A stretch of DNA of 64,000 bases from Methylotenera oryzisoli (GCA_945878695.1 CAMDXI010000004.1:1-64000); one strand, 5' to 3'. Shown: positions 19,045 to 28,925, counted from the first letter of the stretch. Numbers and translations are program-made. The notes: generated from the letters alone by a model not told the origin.

Positions 19045-20079
19045 TTAGACTAGGTCGCGGGCACGCAGCTCCGATTTGATGTAGGCATAGTAAATCGGCG
19101 CAGCGACAATGCCAGTTAGACCAAATGCAGCTTCCATGCAGAGCATGGCAATTAACAGCTCCCAGGCATTAGCGCGTATCTGACTGCCAACAATGCGTGC
19201 ATTTAAAAAATACTCCAACTTATGGATAACTATCAAATACAGCAACGAACCCGCCGCCACCAACAAGGACTGACTGAGGCTAACGATGACTATCATGGTA
19301 TTGGAGATTAAATTGCCTATCACCGGGATCAAACCGACCACAAAGGTAATGGCTATCATGGTTTTAATCAGCGGCAGATGCACCCCCATCATAGGCAACA
19401 CCAAGGCCAAGTACATGGCAGTAAAAACCGTGTTAATAGCGGAAATGCGCACTTGAGCAAACACAACGCGCTTGAACGCATCGCTAAAAAACTCACCGCG
19501 GCAAGCTAAGGCCCGCGCAAACGGCTTGAAGTTATCCATGGCCACGGCATCGCGCACAGCCAAAATGCCGCCTATGATCATGCCTATCAAGATGTGTGCG
19601 CTTGCCCTACCGGCTTCTTTACCCACCACTTGCAATTCATCGGCATGACTGCGCAACCACTGTGACGCCTGCTCTTTAAAGGTAATGGCATCTGCCGGCA
19701 AATGCTCAAACAACCAAGCCGGCAATATCTTGCGACTGTCTTCTATGATTTGCGCCATTTTGGCCAGCAGCACGGTTAAGCTGCCCGAATCGGATCTAAA
19801 AAAAGCCACCAAACCGGCACCGGCAAGGGCCAGCAAGCTGACGATAATCACCACCAGTATGGCCACTGCCCATAATTTCGATACATTGCTCGGCTTATTG
19901 CCGGATAAGCTTCTAGCGAGCATGGGTGTGATGATGTGCACCAATTCAAAAACCAACAAGCCCGCCAACACAGCTGGCAACAAATGAAATAGCAACACAA
20001 ACACGAGCGCCACAGCGGCCATGATCCAAGCGGCCACTTCGTGCGAGGTCGCGGGGCCGAGTTTAATTGTTTTAGTCAT
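19045..20079 (-). CDS. AI-2E/PerM family membrane permease
   Basis: A 344-residue inner-membrane protein with several hydrophobic helices: two near the start (VAAWIMAAVALVFVLLFHLL, then VLAGLLVFELV), one at about 90-110, and a cluster in the C-terminal half. The motif GLIPVIGNLISNTMIVIVSL matches the PerM/TqsA family, some members of which export autoinducer-2 or other small molecules. The frame is open to 20115, but ATG 20079 is preferred: AAGGTG lies six bases before it. The substrate is not known. Confidence 0.85.
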   Translation of the reverse strand: MTKTIKLGPATSHEVAAWIMAAVALVFVLLFHLLPAVLAGLLVFELVHIITPMLARSLSGNKPSNVSKLWAVAILVVIIVSLLALAGAGLVAFFRSDSGSLTVLLAKMAQIIEDSRKILPAWLFEHLPADAITFKEQASQWLRSHADELQVVGKEAGRASAHILIGMIIGGILAVRDAVAMDNFKPFARALACRGEFFSDAFKRVVFAQVRISAINTVFTAMYLALVLPMMGVHLPLIKTMIAITFVVGLIPVIGNLISNTMIVIVSLSQSLLVAAGSLLYLIVIHKLEYFLNARIVGSQIRANAWELLIAMLCMEAAFGLTGIVAAPIYYAYIKSELRARDLV

Positions 20080-20154
20080 GCATACACCTTCATTACACCT
20101 AGGATTTTTTGCCACAATAGCATAAGCCGATTTATTTGTTGATGAAATGTGTGC

Positions 20155-20727
20155 TTATTCCGCATAGGGCTTAAAACGGTTTAGAAAATTGGCCGCTTCA
20201 TGGACGGGTAAGTTCAGCACCAAATCGACTTGCTCGCCGAAGCTTTTGCTGACGATGCTGCCTTTGCATTTTTGCAAGGCACTGCTCATGGTGTCCATTT
20301 GTTTGTAGCTAAGGCTTAATGGGTAATGCTGCATTTCAACAAACTCATCGGTTTTGGCTTGATCTAAAGCCAGCTTAGCCGTGCCGCCATAAGCACGCGC
20401 TAAACCGCCGGTGCCTAAATTAATGCCGCCGTAATAGCGTATCACTGCCACACACACATTAATCAAATCGCGCCCTTCTATGAGCTTGAGCACAGGCATG
20501 CCGGCCGTACCCGACGGCTCACCGGCATCGGAAAATCGCGGCACGATGGCCGCGCCCACTTTCAATCGATAGGCATAAGCCAAATGGTGGGCGCTGGGAT
20601 GCTTAGCCGCAAACGCGCGCAAGGCAGCAGCCAGCTCGCGCTCATCGGCCACCGGCAGTGCCATGGCGAGAAAACGCGATTTATTAATGGTCTGCTCGGC
20701 AAAGCCGGCCTCGGCTAGCACTAACAA
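20155..20727 (-). CDS. yigZ: YigZ/IMPACT family protein
   Basis: A 190-residue protein with the UPF0029 fold (INKSRFLAMALPV, HPSAHHLAYAYRL, FSDAGEPSGTAGMPVL, VCVAVIRYYGGINLGTGGLARAYG) and a C-terminal ferredoxin-like DUF1949 domain. Relatives bind nucleic acid; the yeast member regulates translation through GCN1, while the bacterial role is unclear. The start is TTG at 20727, directly after the fhs stop codon; a GTG at 20721 is an alternative. It is probably co-transcribed with fhs. Confidence 0.9.
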   Translation of the reverse strand: MLVLAEAGFAEQTINKSRFLAMALPVADERELAAALRAFAAKHPSAHHLAYAYRLKVGAAIVPRFSDAGEPSGTAGMPVLKLIEGRDLINVCVAVIRYYGGINLGTGGLARAYGGTAKLALDQAKTDEFVEMQHYPLSLSYKQMDTMSSALQKCKGSIVSKSFGEQVDLVLNLPVHEAANFLNRFKPYAE

Positions 20728-22437
20728 TTAACTCAAGCCACTGATATGGCCGGCCTGGTCAACAGCTATGCGCTCACTGGCAGGCTGCTTAGGCAAGCCT
20801 GGCATGGTCATGATGTCGCCGCATACGACCACGACGAATTCCGCACCACGCGATAAACGCAATTCGCGTACGGTCAACACGTGGCCAGTAGGCGCCCCAC
20901 GCAAAGTCGGATCGGACGAAAAGGAATACTGGGTTTTGGCTATGCATACCGGAAAATGCCCGTGATGTTTTTCCAAGCTAGCCAAGCTTGCTAGGGCCTT
21001 AGGGCTGAACTCAACCTGACTGGCCCCGTATATTTTTTGCGCCACGCACTTTATTTTATCGGCTAAGAGCATGGCATCCGGGTACAAAAACCGACACGCT
21101 TGGTCGCCACTGCTGGCGATCAGACGCAATACCGCATCGGCTAAATCAATCGCCCCATCCGCCCCCTGCGCCCAATGCTTGCAAACCACCGCTTGCGCAC
21201 CCAACTTGGCGACGGCCGCTTGCAAACAGGCAATTTCAGCATCGCTGTCGCTATCAAAGTGGTTAATGGCGACCACCACAGGTAAATTGAATGCGTGTTG
21301 CAAATTGGTCAGGTGCTTTTCCAAATTCGCCATGCCGGCAATCAAGGCGGCGGTATTTTCCTGATTTAAGTTTTTCACCTCCACCCCACCGTGAAATTTT
21401 AGTGCCCGCACGGTGGCCACCAAGACCGCCGCCGCCGGCTTCAAGCCAGTCCTTCGGCACTTAATGTTCATGAATTTTTCAGCGCCTAAATCCGCGCCAA
21501 AGCCCGCTTCGGTTACCACAAAATCGGCCAACTTTAAGGCCGCTTGGGTCGCCACCACGGAATTGCAGCCGTGCGCGATATTGGCAAACGGGCCACCGTG
21601 CACCAAAGCCGGGGTGTGGGCCAAGGTTTGCACCAAGGTGGGTTGAAAGGCGTTTTTCAGTAATGCCGTCATCGCGCCCTCGGCTTGCAAGTCGCTGGCT
21701 AACACGGCATGTTGCTGTTTGTTTAGGCCTATCTGAATATTGGCAAGGCGCTGTTGCAAATCGACTAAAGAGGTGGCCAAGCAAAAGATCGCCATAACCT
21801 CGCTGGCCACGGTAATGTCAAATCCGCTTTGCCTGCTGTAGGGATTAAACGTGTTGGTCTGCGTGTCTTTACTGTAACCATGAAGGGTAAGGTCACGCAG
21901 CGCCCTATCGTTCATGTCCAAGCATCGGCGCCAGCTGATGCTTTCCGGATCGATGTTCAAGGCATTGCCTTGGTATATATGGTTATCAATTAACGCGGCC
22001 AGCAAATTATTGGCACTGGCGATGGCATGAAAGTCACCGGTGAAATGCAAATTTATGTCTTCCATGGGCAAAACTTGTGAGTAGCCGCCACCGGTTGCCC
22101 CGCCTTTAAGGCCAAAGACTGGGCCCAACGAAGGCTCGCGCATGCACACCATGGCGCTTTTTTGCTTATCCGCCAGCAAGCGATTTAAGGCATCGGCCAA
22201 ACCTATGGTGGTGGTGGTTTTACCCTCGCCGGCCGGGGTTGGGCTAATGGCCGTGACCAGTATTAACTGGCCATCCGGCTTAGCCTGCAATCTTTGCATG
22301 GCCTGTGCCGACAGCTTGGCAATATGCGGCCCATAGTGCAGCAAATCCTCGGCCGCTAAATTCAGTGCCGCCGCAATTTGCGTTATGGCTTGCATTTCAG
22401 CCGCTTGCGCGATGGCTATGTCGCTTAGCATGGCCAT
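20728..22437 (-). CDS. fhs: Formate-tetrahydrofolate ligase
   Basis: Joins formate to tetrahydrofolate with ATP to give 10-formyl-H4folate, feeding C1 units to serine, purine and fMet synthesis. The 569-residue enzyme has the P-loop [18 protein letters not shown], the segment [20 protein letters not shown], and later [27 protein letters not shown] and [20 protein letters not shown]. In methylotrophs this enzyme links formate to assimilation, which fits the cofactor genes at 38-41 kb. Its ATG overlaps the stop of the DUF302 gene (TAATG). The length is normal. Confidence 0.97.
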   Translation of the reverse strand: MAMLSDIAIAQAAEMQAITQIAAALNLAAEDLLHYGPHIAKLSAQAMQRLQAKPDGQLILVTAISPTPAGEGKTTTTIGLADALNRLLADKQKSAMVCMREPSLGPVFGLKGGATGGGYSQVLPMEDINLHFTGDFHAIASANNLLAALIDNHIYQGNALNIDPESISWRRCLDMNDRALRDLTLHGYSKDTQTNTFNPYSRQSGFDITVASEVMAIFCLATSLVDLQQRLANIQIGLNKQQHAVLASDLQAEGAMTALLKNAFQPTLVQTLAHTPALVHGGPFANIAHGCNSVVATQAALKLADFVVTEAGFGADLGAEKFMNIKCRRTGLKPAAAVLVATVRALKFHGGVEVKNLNQENTAALIAGMANLEKHLTNLQHAFNLPVVVAINHFDSDSDAEIACLQAAVAKLGAQAVVCKHWAQGADGAIDLADAVLRLIASSGDQACRFLYPDAMLLADKIKCVAQKIYGASQVEFSPKALASLASLEKHHGHFPVCIAKTQYSFSSDPTLRGAPTGHVLTVRELRLSRGAEFVVVVCGDIMTMPGLPKQPASERIAVDQAGHISGLS

Positions 22438-22988
22438 TAAAAATCGCCCTTACTGGCCTTATTGATCAAGCTCAGCAAACTGGTTTCTAAGTCTCTTGCG
22501 GCTTGTTGTGCCCGCAATGTCGGCTGCTTAATGTGACTCAGGTCGTAAGTCGGTCTCGCCAGCGCAATAAACAAACGCATGCGCTGATTGGCATCCGGCT
22601 TTTCGTAAATGGCGATGCGGCATGGTGCAAACACTAAGAATTCCGGATGATCAAGAAAGATATCCGTGCCCAGGCTTAAATTGCAGAAGCTTTGCACTTC
22701 CTTAATGCCCTGCGGGTCTATGCCACGGTTTTTGATGTGTTCGGTGATGGAGAAATTGGCCGGGTTAACAAAGTTCATGCTTAGCGCCAAGCTTTTTAAA
22801 CTTTCCGTGACGTCTTGGTAAGTTAAGCCCTCACGCACTGGCAATTCGTATATGGCATTAGCCGGATCTATGGCCAACATGCCCGCTTCCACTTGCCCTG
22901 ATGGCAAGACACGCTTTGATTTGGGCGGGTTTAGGCTGCAAGCACACAGCATGCACGCCACCAATAACAGCACTGCCGACAGACGCAT
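22437..22988 (-). CDS. DUF302 lipoprotein
   Basis: A 183-residue protein with a lipoprotein signal ([17 protein letters not shown], lipobox L-C-A-C) and a DUF302-like domain: [20 protein letters not shown], then an insert, [20 protein letters not shown] and a final helix. DUF302 is a small alpha/beta fold of unknown role, often in sulfur- or redox-linked loci. Two more cysteines occur (SFCNLSL and APCRI). The gene overlaps fhs by one base, which suggests coupling, though a functional link is not clear. Confidence 0.78.
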   Translation of the reverse strand: MRLSAVLLLVACMLCACSLNPPKSKRVLPSGQVEAGMLAIDPANAIYELPVREGLTYQDVTESLKSLALSMNFVNPANFSITEHIKNRGIDPQGIKEVQSFCNLSLGTDIFLDHPEFLVFAPCRIAIYEKPDANQRMRLFIALARPTYDLSHIKQPTLRAQQAARDLETSLLSLINKASKGDF

Positions 22989-23023
22989 ACATCCCTTTGT
23001 TTTTTGATTGAGCTAAAAGCTAA

Positions 23024-23950
23024 TTATGCACTTATTTTTAGTGCTGCATTCACTGCCGCCTGATTAAATTGTGGCGCAATCAATTCTATGAAGCCATACA
23101 TATAGCTGCGCAAAAAAGCATCCTTGCGCACGCCTAAATAGGTGGTGCTATCAGCAAATAAATGGCTGACATCGACCTTAACCAAACTGGCATCGCGCTC
23201 ATCGTCGTAAGCCATGTTGGCTAACAAGCCCACGCCCAAGCCCAAACTGACATAGGTTTTAATCACGTCGGCATCGATAGCGGTCAACACCACGTTCGGC
23301 GACAAGCCGGCATTGCTAAAGGTAGTCGACACCAGTGTGCCGCCAGTGAAACCAAAATCGTATGTGATCAGTGGGTAGGCCGCCAATTTTTTTAGGCTAA
23401 GATTGGTTTCCAATAGCAAGGGATGGCCATGCGGCACCACCACACATCGATTCCATTTATAACAAGGCAAACACAGTAAATTTTCAAAATCGCTAATGTA
23501 CTCGGTGGCGATGCCTATGTCGGCATCGCCATTGGCGACCAGCTCAGCCACTTGCTTGGGGTTGCCTTGATGGATATTGAGTTTCACTTGCGGAAACTGC
23601 GTCATAAAAGTCTTTACTGCTGTCGGCAATTTGTAACGCGCTTGCGTGTGGGTCGTAGCGATAGTCAAGGTGCCGGTTTCGATGTTGGCAAATTCATCAC
23701 CCACCCGCTTGATGTTGTCAACTTGTTGCATGACTTTGGCAGCCAGATTTAGTATTTGTTGGCCAGGCTCAGTGATGCCGGTTAAACGCTTGCCATTCCG
23801 CTGAAAAATCTGCAGGCCTATCTCTTCTTCGAATAACTGAATTTGCTTACTCACACCAGGCTGCGAGGTATACAAAACCTCAGCCGCATTGGTGATATTG
23901 AGGTCTTGTCGCACCACTTCATTTAGGTATCGCAATTGTTGTAATTTCAT
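23024..23950 (-). CDS. cysB: LysR-type regulator CysB
   Basis: Transcription activator of sulfate assimilation; E. coli CysB responds to N-acetylserine and is opposed by sulfide. The 308-residue protein opens with the winged helix MKLQQLRYLNEVVRQDLNIT, with the CysB-type AAEVLYTSQPGVSKQI recognition helix. The effector domain contains TTHTQARYKLP, a segment typical of CysB/Cbl. It is divergent from the sulfur operon, with LysR-type dyads between them. AAGGA lies about 10 bases before the ATG. The role here rests on family and context; Cbl is the alternative name. Confidence 0.93.
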   Translation of the reverse strand: MKLQQLRYLNEVVRQDLNITNAAEVLYTSQPGVSKQIQLFEEEIGLQIFQRNGKRLTGITEPGQQILNLAAKVMQQVDNIKRVGDEFANIETGTLTIATTHTQARYKLPTAVKTFMTQFPQVKLNIHQGNPKQVAELVANGDADIGIATEYISDFENLLCLPCYKWNRCVVVPHGHPLLLETNLSLKKLAAYPLITYDFGFTGGTLVSTTFSNAGLSPNVVLTAIDADVIKTYVSLGLGVGLLANMAYDDERDASLVKVDVSHLFADSTTYLGVRKDAFLRSYMYGFIELIAPQFNQAAVNAALKISA

Positions 23951-23984
23951 GGGCTTTTCATTCCTTTAAAGCATTGCAATCAAT

Positions 23985-23999
23985 ATAACTAAAAATTAT
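23985..23999. promoter_or_regulatory. LysR-type dyad (distal site) in the cysB-tauE region
   Basis: ATAA-N7-TTAT is a T-N11-A type LysR box. It is centred about 63 bases before the start point inferred for the permease operon, the normal place for the recognition site of a LysR activator. Confidence 0.55.
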
Positions 24000-24004
24000 A
24001 CGTA

Positions 24005-24021
24005 TAGAATAACATATTCTA
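24005..24021. promoter_or_regulatory. LysR-type dyad (proximal site) in the cysB-tauE region
   Basis: TAGAATA-ACA-TATTCTA is a perfect inverted repeat centred about 42 bases before the inferred start. It lies over the -35 region, fitting the activation site of a LysR regulator. Confidence 0.55.
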
Positions 24022-24042
24022 AAAAAACTAATTTACTCCTGC

Positions 24043-24048
24043 TATAGT
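24043..24048 (+). promoter_or_regulatory. -10 box of the sulfur assimilation operon
   Basis: TATAGT with no recognisable -35 upstream, as expected for an activator-dependent promoter. Transcription would start near 24055, about 42 bases before the permease ATG. Confidence 0.5.
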
Positions 24049-24096
24049 GCGCATCTAAATTTTTTAGTTCCACCCTTTTGATAACGGATACGCCAC

Positions 24097-24867
24097 ATGG
24101 AATTTGGTTACATCATTGCAGGTTTTTTAGTGGGCTTATTGGTAGGACTTACTGGCGTCGGCGGCGGCTCCTTGATGACGCCCATCCTAGTGCTGTTCTT
24201 TCACATTAAACCGGCGTTCGCGGTAGGTACGGACCTGCTCTACGCCGCGGTGACCAAAAGTGTGGGCATTTTCGCCCACGGTAAACTGGGTAACATCGAT
24301 TGGAAGATAGTGCGACTGCTGGCTTACGGTAGCGTGCCAGCCTCCATCTTGACCACCCTTAATTTAAAACACATGGACATCGCTTCGGACGCGGCGGTCG
24401 ACAGCATTAAGTTTTGGCTAGGGATAGCTTTACTTATTACCTCTCTATCGGTGTTGTTTCGGAATCAATTAACTAAACTATCCAAGCAAGAACACTTGGT
24501 CAGCGCTAAATGGGCGCCACATTTAACCTTATTGTTAGGCCTAATTCTGGGCTTCTTAGTCACCTTAACTTCGGTAGGCGCGGGCGCCTTGGGCGTGACG
24601 GCTTTGCTCATTATTTACCCTAACCGGCCCATCACCACCATCATAGGCTCGGACATTGCCCATGCTGTCCCGCTGACCTTGGTGGCCGGCCTAGGCCATG
24701 TTAGCCTTGGCACCGTCGATTACGGCTTGCTCGGCACCTTACTCATAGGCTCCATTCCTGGCATCTGGATAGGTAGCCATTTAAGCCTGAAACTGGCCGA
24801 GCATTGGGTACGCATAGCCTTGGCATTAATACTAATTTTTGTGGGCTTGAAACTGGTTTTCCATTAA
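24097..24867 (+). CDS. TauE/SafE family sulfite/sulfonate permease
   Basis: A 256-residue inner-membrane protein of the TauE/SafE (DUF81) family. It has the two family repeats: FLVGLLVGLTGVGGGSLMTP at the start and GLILGFLVTLTSVGAGALG at about 150. Around 7-8 hydrophobic helices are visible. Members export sulfite or sulfolactate or bring in sulfur anions or organosulfonates. The first place in a cys operon and CysB-like dyads upstream suggest a sulfur anion; the direction is not known. Confidence 0.88.
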   Translation: MEFGYIIAGFLVGLLVGLTGVGGGSLMTPILVLFFHIKPAFAVGTDLLYAAVTKSVGIFAHGKLGNIDWKIVRLLAYGSVPASILTTLNLKHMDIASDAAVDSIKFWLGIALLITSLSVLFRNQLTKLSKQEHLVSAKWAPHLTLLLGLILGFLVTLTSVGAGALGVTALLIIYPNRPITTIIGSDIAHAVPLTLVAGLGHVSLGTVDYGLLGTLLIGSIPGIWIGSHLSLKLAEHWVRIALALILIFVGLKLVFH

Positions 24868-24923
24868 AATGCCAAGTTAAGTCCAACTCACCGCAACAAC
24901 AAATACGATTAAGAAAACACACC

Positions 24924-26606
24924 ATGTATAAGTATGACGAAATAGACCAAAGCTTAGTAGACGAGCGCGTCGCGCAATACCGCGATCAGACCAAACGCTA
25001 TTTAGCCGGCGAACTAAGCGATGAAGAGTTCCGCCCTTTGCGTTTGCAAAACGGCTTATACATCCAGCGTCATGCGCCCATGCTAAGAATTGCCGTGCCC
25101 TATGGCATGCTATCCAGCAAGCAATTGCACAAATTAGCCGACATTGCCAGTCAATACGACAAAGCATACGGCCACTTTAGCACCCGACAAAACATGCAAC
25201 TTAACTGGCCATTGCTAGAAGACGTGCCAGATATCTTAGCCGAATTGGCCAAGGTGGAAATGCACGCCATTCAAACCTCAGGCAACTGCATACGCAACAT
25301 CACCACCGATCAATTTGCCGGCGTAGCACCAGACGAAGTGGTCGATCCGCGCGCCATGGCAGAGGTAATGCGTCAGTGGAGCACCTTCCACCCAGAATTC
25401 GCCCTATTGCCGCGCAAATTTAAAATCGCCGTTTCTGGCACCAAACAAGACCGAGCCATTGTGCAAGCGCACGACATAGGCATGGAATTTTATTTGGATG
25501 CCCAGCAACAATTGGCCATTAAAGTGTGGGTGGGTGGCGGATTAGGTCGGACGCCTATTCTGGGCACCGTGATACGCGAGCACTTGGAATGGCAACACGC
25601 CCTGACCTATTGCGAAGCCATCGTTCGCGTTTACAACTTGCATGGCAGGCGCGATAACGCCTACAAAGCGCGCATCAAGATTTTAGTTAAAGCCTTGGGC
25701 ATAGACGAATTTAAGCGCCAAGTGGAAGATGAGTGGGCCCATTTAAAAGACGCGCCCAACACCATTACGGAAGCTGAATTAGCCAGGGTGGCACAGCATT
25801 TCGAACCCATGCCTTATGAGGTGCTAGCACAGCATGATGCGTCCTACGATGCCGCCATCGCTAGCAACCCAGCGTTTGCCGCTTGGGCTAAACGCAGTTT
25901 GCACGCCCACAAAATACCAGGTTACCGCGCCGTGACCCTGTCATTAAAAACCCACGGTCAAGCGCCGGGGGATGCCAGCAGCGAACAAATGCATGCCGTG
26001 GCAGACTTGGCGGCACAATACAGTTTCGGCGAATTGCGTGTCTCGCACGAACAAAACCTCATTTTAGCCGACGTCAAATTAAGCGATGCCTTTGCATTGT
26101 GGGAAAAAGCCCGCGCGCAGGGCTTGGCCTCGCCTAACGTCGGCCTGTTAACCGACATCATTTGCTGCCCGGGCGGCGACTTTTGTAGCTTAGCCAATGC
26201 GAAGAGCATTCCGATTGCGCAAGCCATACAAATGCAATTCGATAATTTGGATTATTTACACGACATAGGCGAACTGGAATTGAATATTTCCGGCTGCATG
26301 AACGCCTGCGGTCACCATCACATAGGCCACATCGGCATCTTGGGTATAGATAAAGACGGATCCGAATGGTACCAAGTGACCCTAGGTGGTAGCCAAGGCA
26401 ACCAAGCCAGCCTAGGCACAGTCATAGGCCCCTCTTTCTCGGCCGAAGAAATGCCACACGTGGTGGAAAAACTGATCTCGGTTTACCTATCCGAGCGCAA
26501 TGGCGAAGAGCGTTTCATTGATACCGTGCGACGCTTAGGCATAGCGCCATTCAAAGCCCATGTTTACGCCGATAAAAATGCCGCCAAAGCGGAGGTTTTA
26601 GCATGA
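24924..26606 (+). CDS. cysI: Sulfite reductase hemoprotein (CysI type)
   Basis: Reduces sulfite to sulfide with six electrons using siroheme and a [4Fe-4S] cluster. The 560-residue protein carries two ferredoxin-like/siroheme repeats. The cluster ligands are in CCPGGDFC (about 410) and NISGCMNACGHHHIGHIG. The arginine-rich siroheme site includes FSTRQNMQLNW and TSGNCIRNITTD. The frame is open back to 24804, but that part overlaps the permease; MYKYDEIDQ at 24924 is the family start. No cysJ flavoprotein is in the window, so another electron donor is needed. The next gene overlaps by 4 bases. Confidence 0.95.
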   Translation: MYKYDEIDQSLVDERVAQYRDQTKRYLAGELSDEEFRPLRLQNGLYIQRHAPMLRIAVPYGMLSSKQLHKLADIASQYDKAYGHFSTRQNMQLNWPLLEDVPDILAELAKVEMHAIQTSGNCIRNITTDQFAGVAPDEVVDPRAMAEVMRQWSTFHPEFALLPRKFKIAVSGTKQDRAIVQAHDIGMEFYLDAQQQLAIKVWVGGGLGRTPILGTVIREHLEWQHALTYCEAIVRVYNLHGRRDNAYKARIKILVKALGIDEFKRQVEDEWAHLKDAPNTITEAELARVAQHFEPMPYEVLAQHDASYDAAIASNPAFAAWAKRSLHAHKIPGYRAVTLSLKTHGQAPGDASSEQMHAVADLAAQYSFGELRVSHEQNLILADVKLSDAFALWEKARAQGLASPNVGLLTDIICCPGGDFCSLANAKSIPIAQAIQMQFDNLDYLHDIGELELNISGCMNACGHHHIGHIGILGIDKDGSEWYQVTLGGSQGNQASLGTVIGPSFSAEEMPHVVEKLISVYLSERNGEERFIDTVRRLGIAPFKAHVYADKNAAKAEVLA

Positions 26607-27214
26607 GCCATCTAATTAGCCTGCAAGCCGATGTGGCTAAAATTACCGAGGACGCATGGCAATTCGTCGCCTTGCCGCCTTCGCAACAGGAAGTGCGCAA
26701 GCAAGCGGGCAAAGTTGTTTTATTCAAACTGACCGGCGAACAAACCGTTACGCCAGAGCAAATCGCTGGCACGCTCATTCCAGCCAATGGAAAAGTAATG
26801 GTGCCACTAACGGTATTCATCGCTAGGAAAACGGAACTGCAAGCACGCATAGATCAGCAAGAAGCGGGTGTATGGCTAGACACGCACGAATCCTTGGCCG
26901 ACTTAAGCCAAGCGCAAGCCGATTTAAACGCTTTACCCATCATTGCCGTGCACGTGGAACGCTTTGCTGACGGTCGCATTTTTTCGCTGGGCACCTTGTT
27001 GCGCAGCCGCTATGGCTTTAAAAATGAATTGCGTGCGGTCGGCGACGTGCTAAGAGACCAACTGTTTTTCCTTAAACGCAGCGGCTTTACTAGCTTTGCC
27101 ATACGCACGGACCGCAGCGCTACCGAGGCTATCGCCAGCCTAAACGACTTCAGTCAGCCCTACCAAGGGGCCGTCGATGAAGCCCGCCCTGCTTTTAGAC
27201 GCTACAACAGGTAA
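26603..27214 (+). CDS. DUF934 sulfur-assimilation protein
   Basis: A 203-residue DUF934 protein, nearly always found next to cysI in bacteria that lack cysJ. Family marks are the GVWLDTHESLADL segment and ERFADGRIFSLGTLLRSRYGFKNELRAVGDVLRDQLFFLKRSGF. It has been suggested to serve as part of the sulfite reductase, perhaps with electron transfer, but no cysteine cluster is evident and the mechanism is unknown. Its ATG overlaps the cysI stop. Confidence 0.9.
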   Translation: MSHLISLQADVAKITEDAWQFVALPPSQQEVRKQAGKVVLFKLTGEQTVTPEQIAGTLIPANGKVMVPLTVFIARKTELQARIDQQEAGVWLDTHESLADLSQAQADLNALPIIAVHVERFADGRIFSLGTLLRSRYGFKNELRAVGDVLRDQLFFLKRSGFTSFAIRTDRSATEAIASLNDFSQPYQGAVDEARPAFRRYNR

Positions 27215-27219
27215 GCCTC

Positions 27220-27975
27220 ATGTCCGTCACCTCCTCTTTAAAACCCAGCGCCGCCAACCCAGCGATACATCCTGAGTTGACCGCCAGCCTAGTGGCCAGC
27301 GTTGAGGCTAAAGCCGCGCAAGTAAGCCGCTTATTAACTGAGGCTTGCACTACGCTTAAGCGCATTAGCTTCGCCAACAGCTTCAGTGCAGAAGACATGG
27401 TGTTAACCGACATTATTTTGCGTAAAAAACTGCCCATTAGCCTATTCTCATTGGATACCGGTCGTTTGCCGGTTGAAACTTACGACTTAATGGCGCGTGT
27501 CGAAGCCCATTACCAAAGCAAATTGACGCTTTATTTCCCACAACATGAATCGGTTGAACGCTACGTTCAAACGCACGGCATCAATGCCTTTTACGGCAGC
27601 ATCAACTTACGTAAAGATTGCTGCCACATGCGCAAGGTGGAGCCACTGCAACGCGCATTAGCCGGCCAAGATGCTTGGGTCACCGGCATGCGTGCGGCGC
27701 AAGCCAGCACACGCAGCAGCCTGCCAGTCCGCGAGTTTGATGAAGGCAATAAACTGGAAAAATTCAACCCGTTAAGCGACTGGACCGAGCAGGAAGTATG
27801 GGCCTACGTGCACATGCATGACGTGCCGTACAATCAATTGCACGAACAATTTTACCCCAGCATAGGTTGCGCACCTTGCACGCGCGCCATTGCCATGGGC
27901 GAAGACATCCGTGCCGGTCGCTGGTGGTGGGAAGACCCCTTAAACAAAGAATGCGGATTGCACGTAAAAAAATAA
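27220..27975 (+). CDS. cysH: Adenylylsulfate (APS) reductase
   Basis: Reduces APS directly to sulfite and AMP with thioredoxin. The 251-residue protein has the family core ISFANSFSAEDMVLTD, TGRLPVETYDL and the C-terminal catalytic region. It contains the two cysteine pairs (DCCHMRKVEPL and GCAPCTRAI) that bind [4Fe-4S] in APS reductases; PAPS reductases of the E. coli type lack them. No cysC (APS kinase) is in the operon, which agrees. It lies 5 bp after DUF934 and 8 bp before cysD. Confidence 0.93.
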   Translation: MSVTSSLKPSAANPAIHPELTASLVASVEAKAAQVSRLLTEACTTLKRISFANSFSAEDMVLTDIILRKKLPISLFSLDTGRLPVETYDLMARVEAHYQSKLTLYFPQHESVERYVQTHGINAFYGSINLRKDCCHMRKVEPLQRALAGQDAWVTGMRAAQASTRSSLPVREFDEGNKLEKFNPLSDWTEQEVWAYVHMHDVPYNQLHEQFYPSIGCAPCTRAIAMGEDIRAGRWWWEDPLNKECGLHVKK

Positions 27976-27983
27976 TTTAACTT

Positions 27984-28925
27984 ATGACTACACACACATC
28001 AAAACAACAAGCCTTATCCCATTTAGATTGGCTGGAATCAGAGGCCATCTACATTTTGCGCGAGGTAGCAGGCCAATGCAGCAACCCGGTCTTGCTATTT
28101 TCCGGTGGTAAAGATTCACTTTGCATCTTACGCTTGGCGGAAAAAGCGTTTAGACCAGGTCGCTTTCCGTTCCCATTGATGCACATCGATACCGGCCACA
28201 ACTACAAGGAAGTCATCGATTTCCGCGATCAACGCGCGGCTGAATTGGGCGAGCGATTAATCGTGCGCTCGGTCGAGGACTCCATGCGACGCGGCACGGT
28301 GGTGCTCAAATCAGCCGATGAATCGCGCAATAAACACCAATCAGTGACCTTATTGGAAGCCATAGAAGAATTTGGCTTTGATTGCTGCATAGGCGGTGCT
28401 AGACGCGACGAAGAAAAAGCCCGCGCCAAAGAACGCATCATGAGTTTCCGCGATGAATTTGGCCAATGGGACCCAAAAAATCAACGCCCAGAATTGTGGA
28501 ATTTGTATAACGCCCGTAGCCATAAAGGCGAAAACATACGCGCCTTCCCTATTTCCAACTGGACGGAAATGGACGTATGGCAATACATAGAACGCGAAAA
28601 ACTGGCCTTGCCTAGTATCTATTTTGCCCATCAACGCGACGTGGTCATGCGTGGCGGATCCATCGTGCCGGTTAACGTGCCCTTGGTGAACGGCGACATC
28701 GCCAACCCAGCTAAAGCCGGGGAAGACATCATCAACATGCAAGTGCGCTTTAGAACCGTGGGCGACATCAGCTGCACGGCACCGGTGTTATCCGACGCAG
28801 ACAGCATAGAAAAAATTGTATTGGAAACCGCCACATCAACCATCACCGAACGCGGCGCCACCCGTTTAGACGACCAAACCTCCGATGCCTCTATGGAACA
28901 ACGCAAAAAGGAAGGCTACTTTTAA
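27984..28925 (+). CDS. cysD: Sulfate adenylyltransferase subunit 2
   Basis: Small subunit of ATP sulfurylase, forming APS from sulfate and ATP. The 313-residue protein has the PP-loop LLFSGGKDSLCILRLAEKAF and the conserved LMHIDTGHNYKEVIDFRD and GARRDEEKARAKERI segments, ending with RKKEGYF. This is the standard length. It follows cysH at 8 bp and is followed after 83 bp by cysN, its GTPase partner. Confidence 0.97.
   Translation: MTTHTSKQQALSHLDWLESEAIYILREVAGQCSNPVLLFSGGKDSLCILRLAEKAFRPGRFPFPLMHIDTGHNYKEVIDFRDQRAAELGERLIVRSVEDSMRRGTVVLKSADESRNKHQSVTLLEAIEEFGFDCCIGGARRDEEKARAKERIMSFRDEFGQWDPKNQRPELWNLYNARSHKGENIRAFPISNWTEMDVWQYIEREKLALPSIYFAHQRDVVMRGGSIVPVNVPLVNGDIANPAKAGEDIINMQVRFRTVGDISCTAPVLSDADSIEKIVLETATSTITERGATRLDDQTSDASMEQRKKEGYF

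Noticed and set aside
24804-24923. Upstream extension of cysI.
   Set aside because: It overlaps the end of the permease gene and encodes no family sequence; conserved residues start at 24924.
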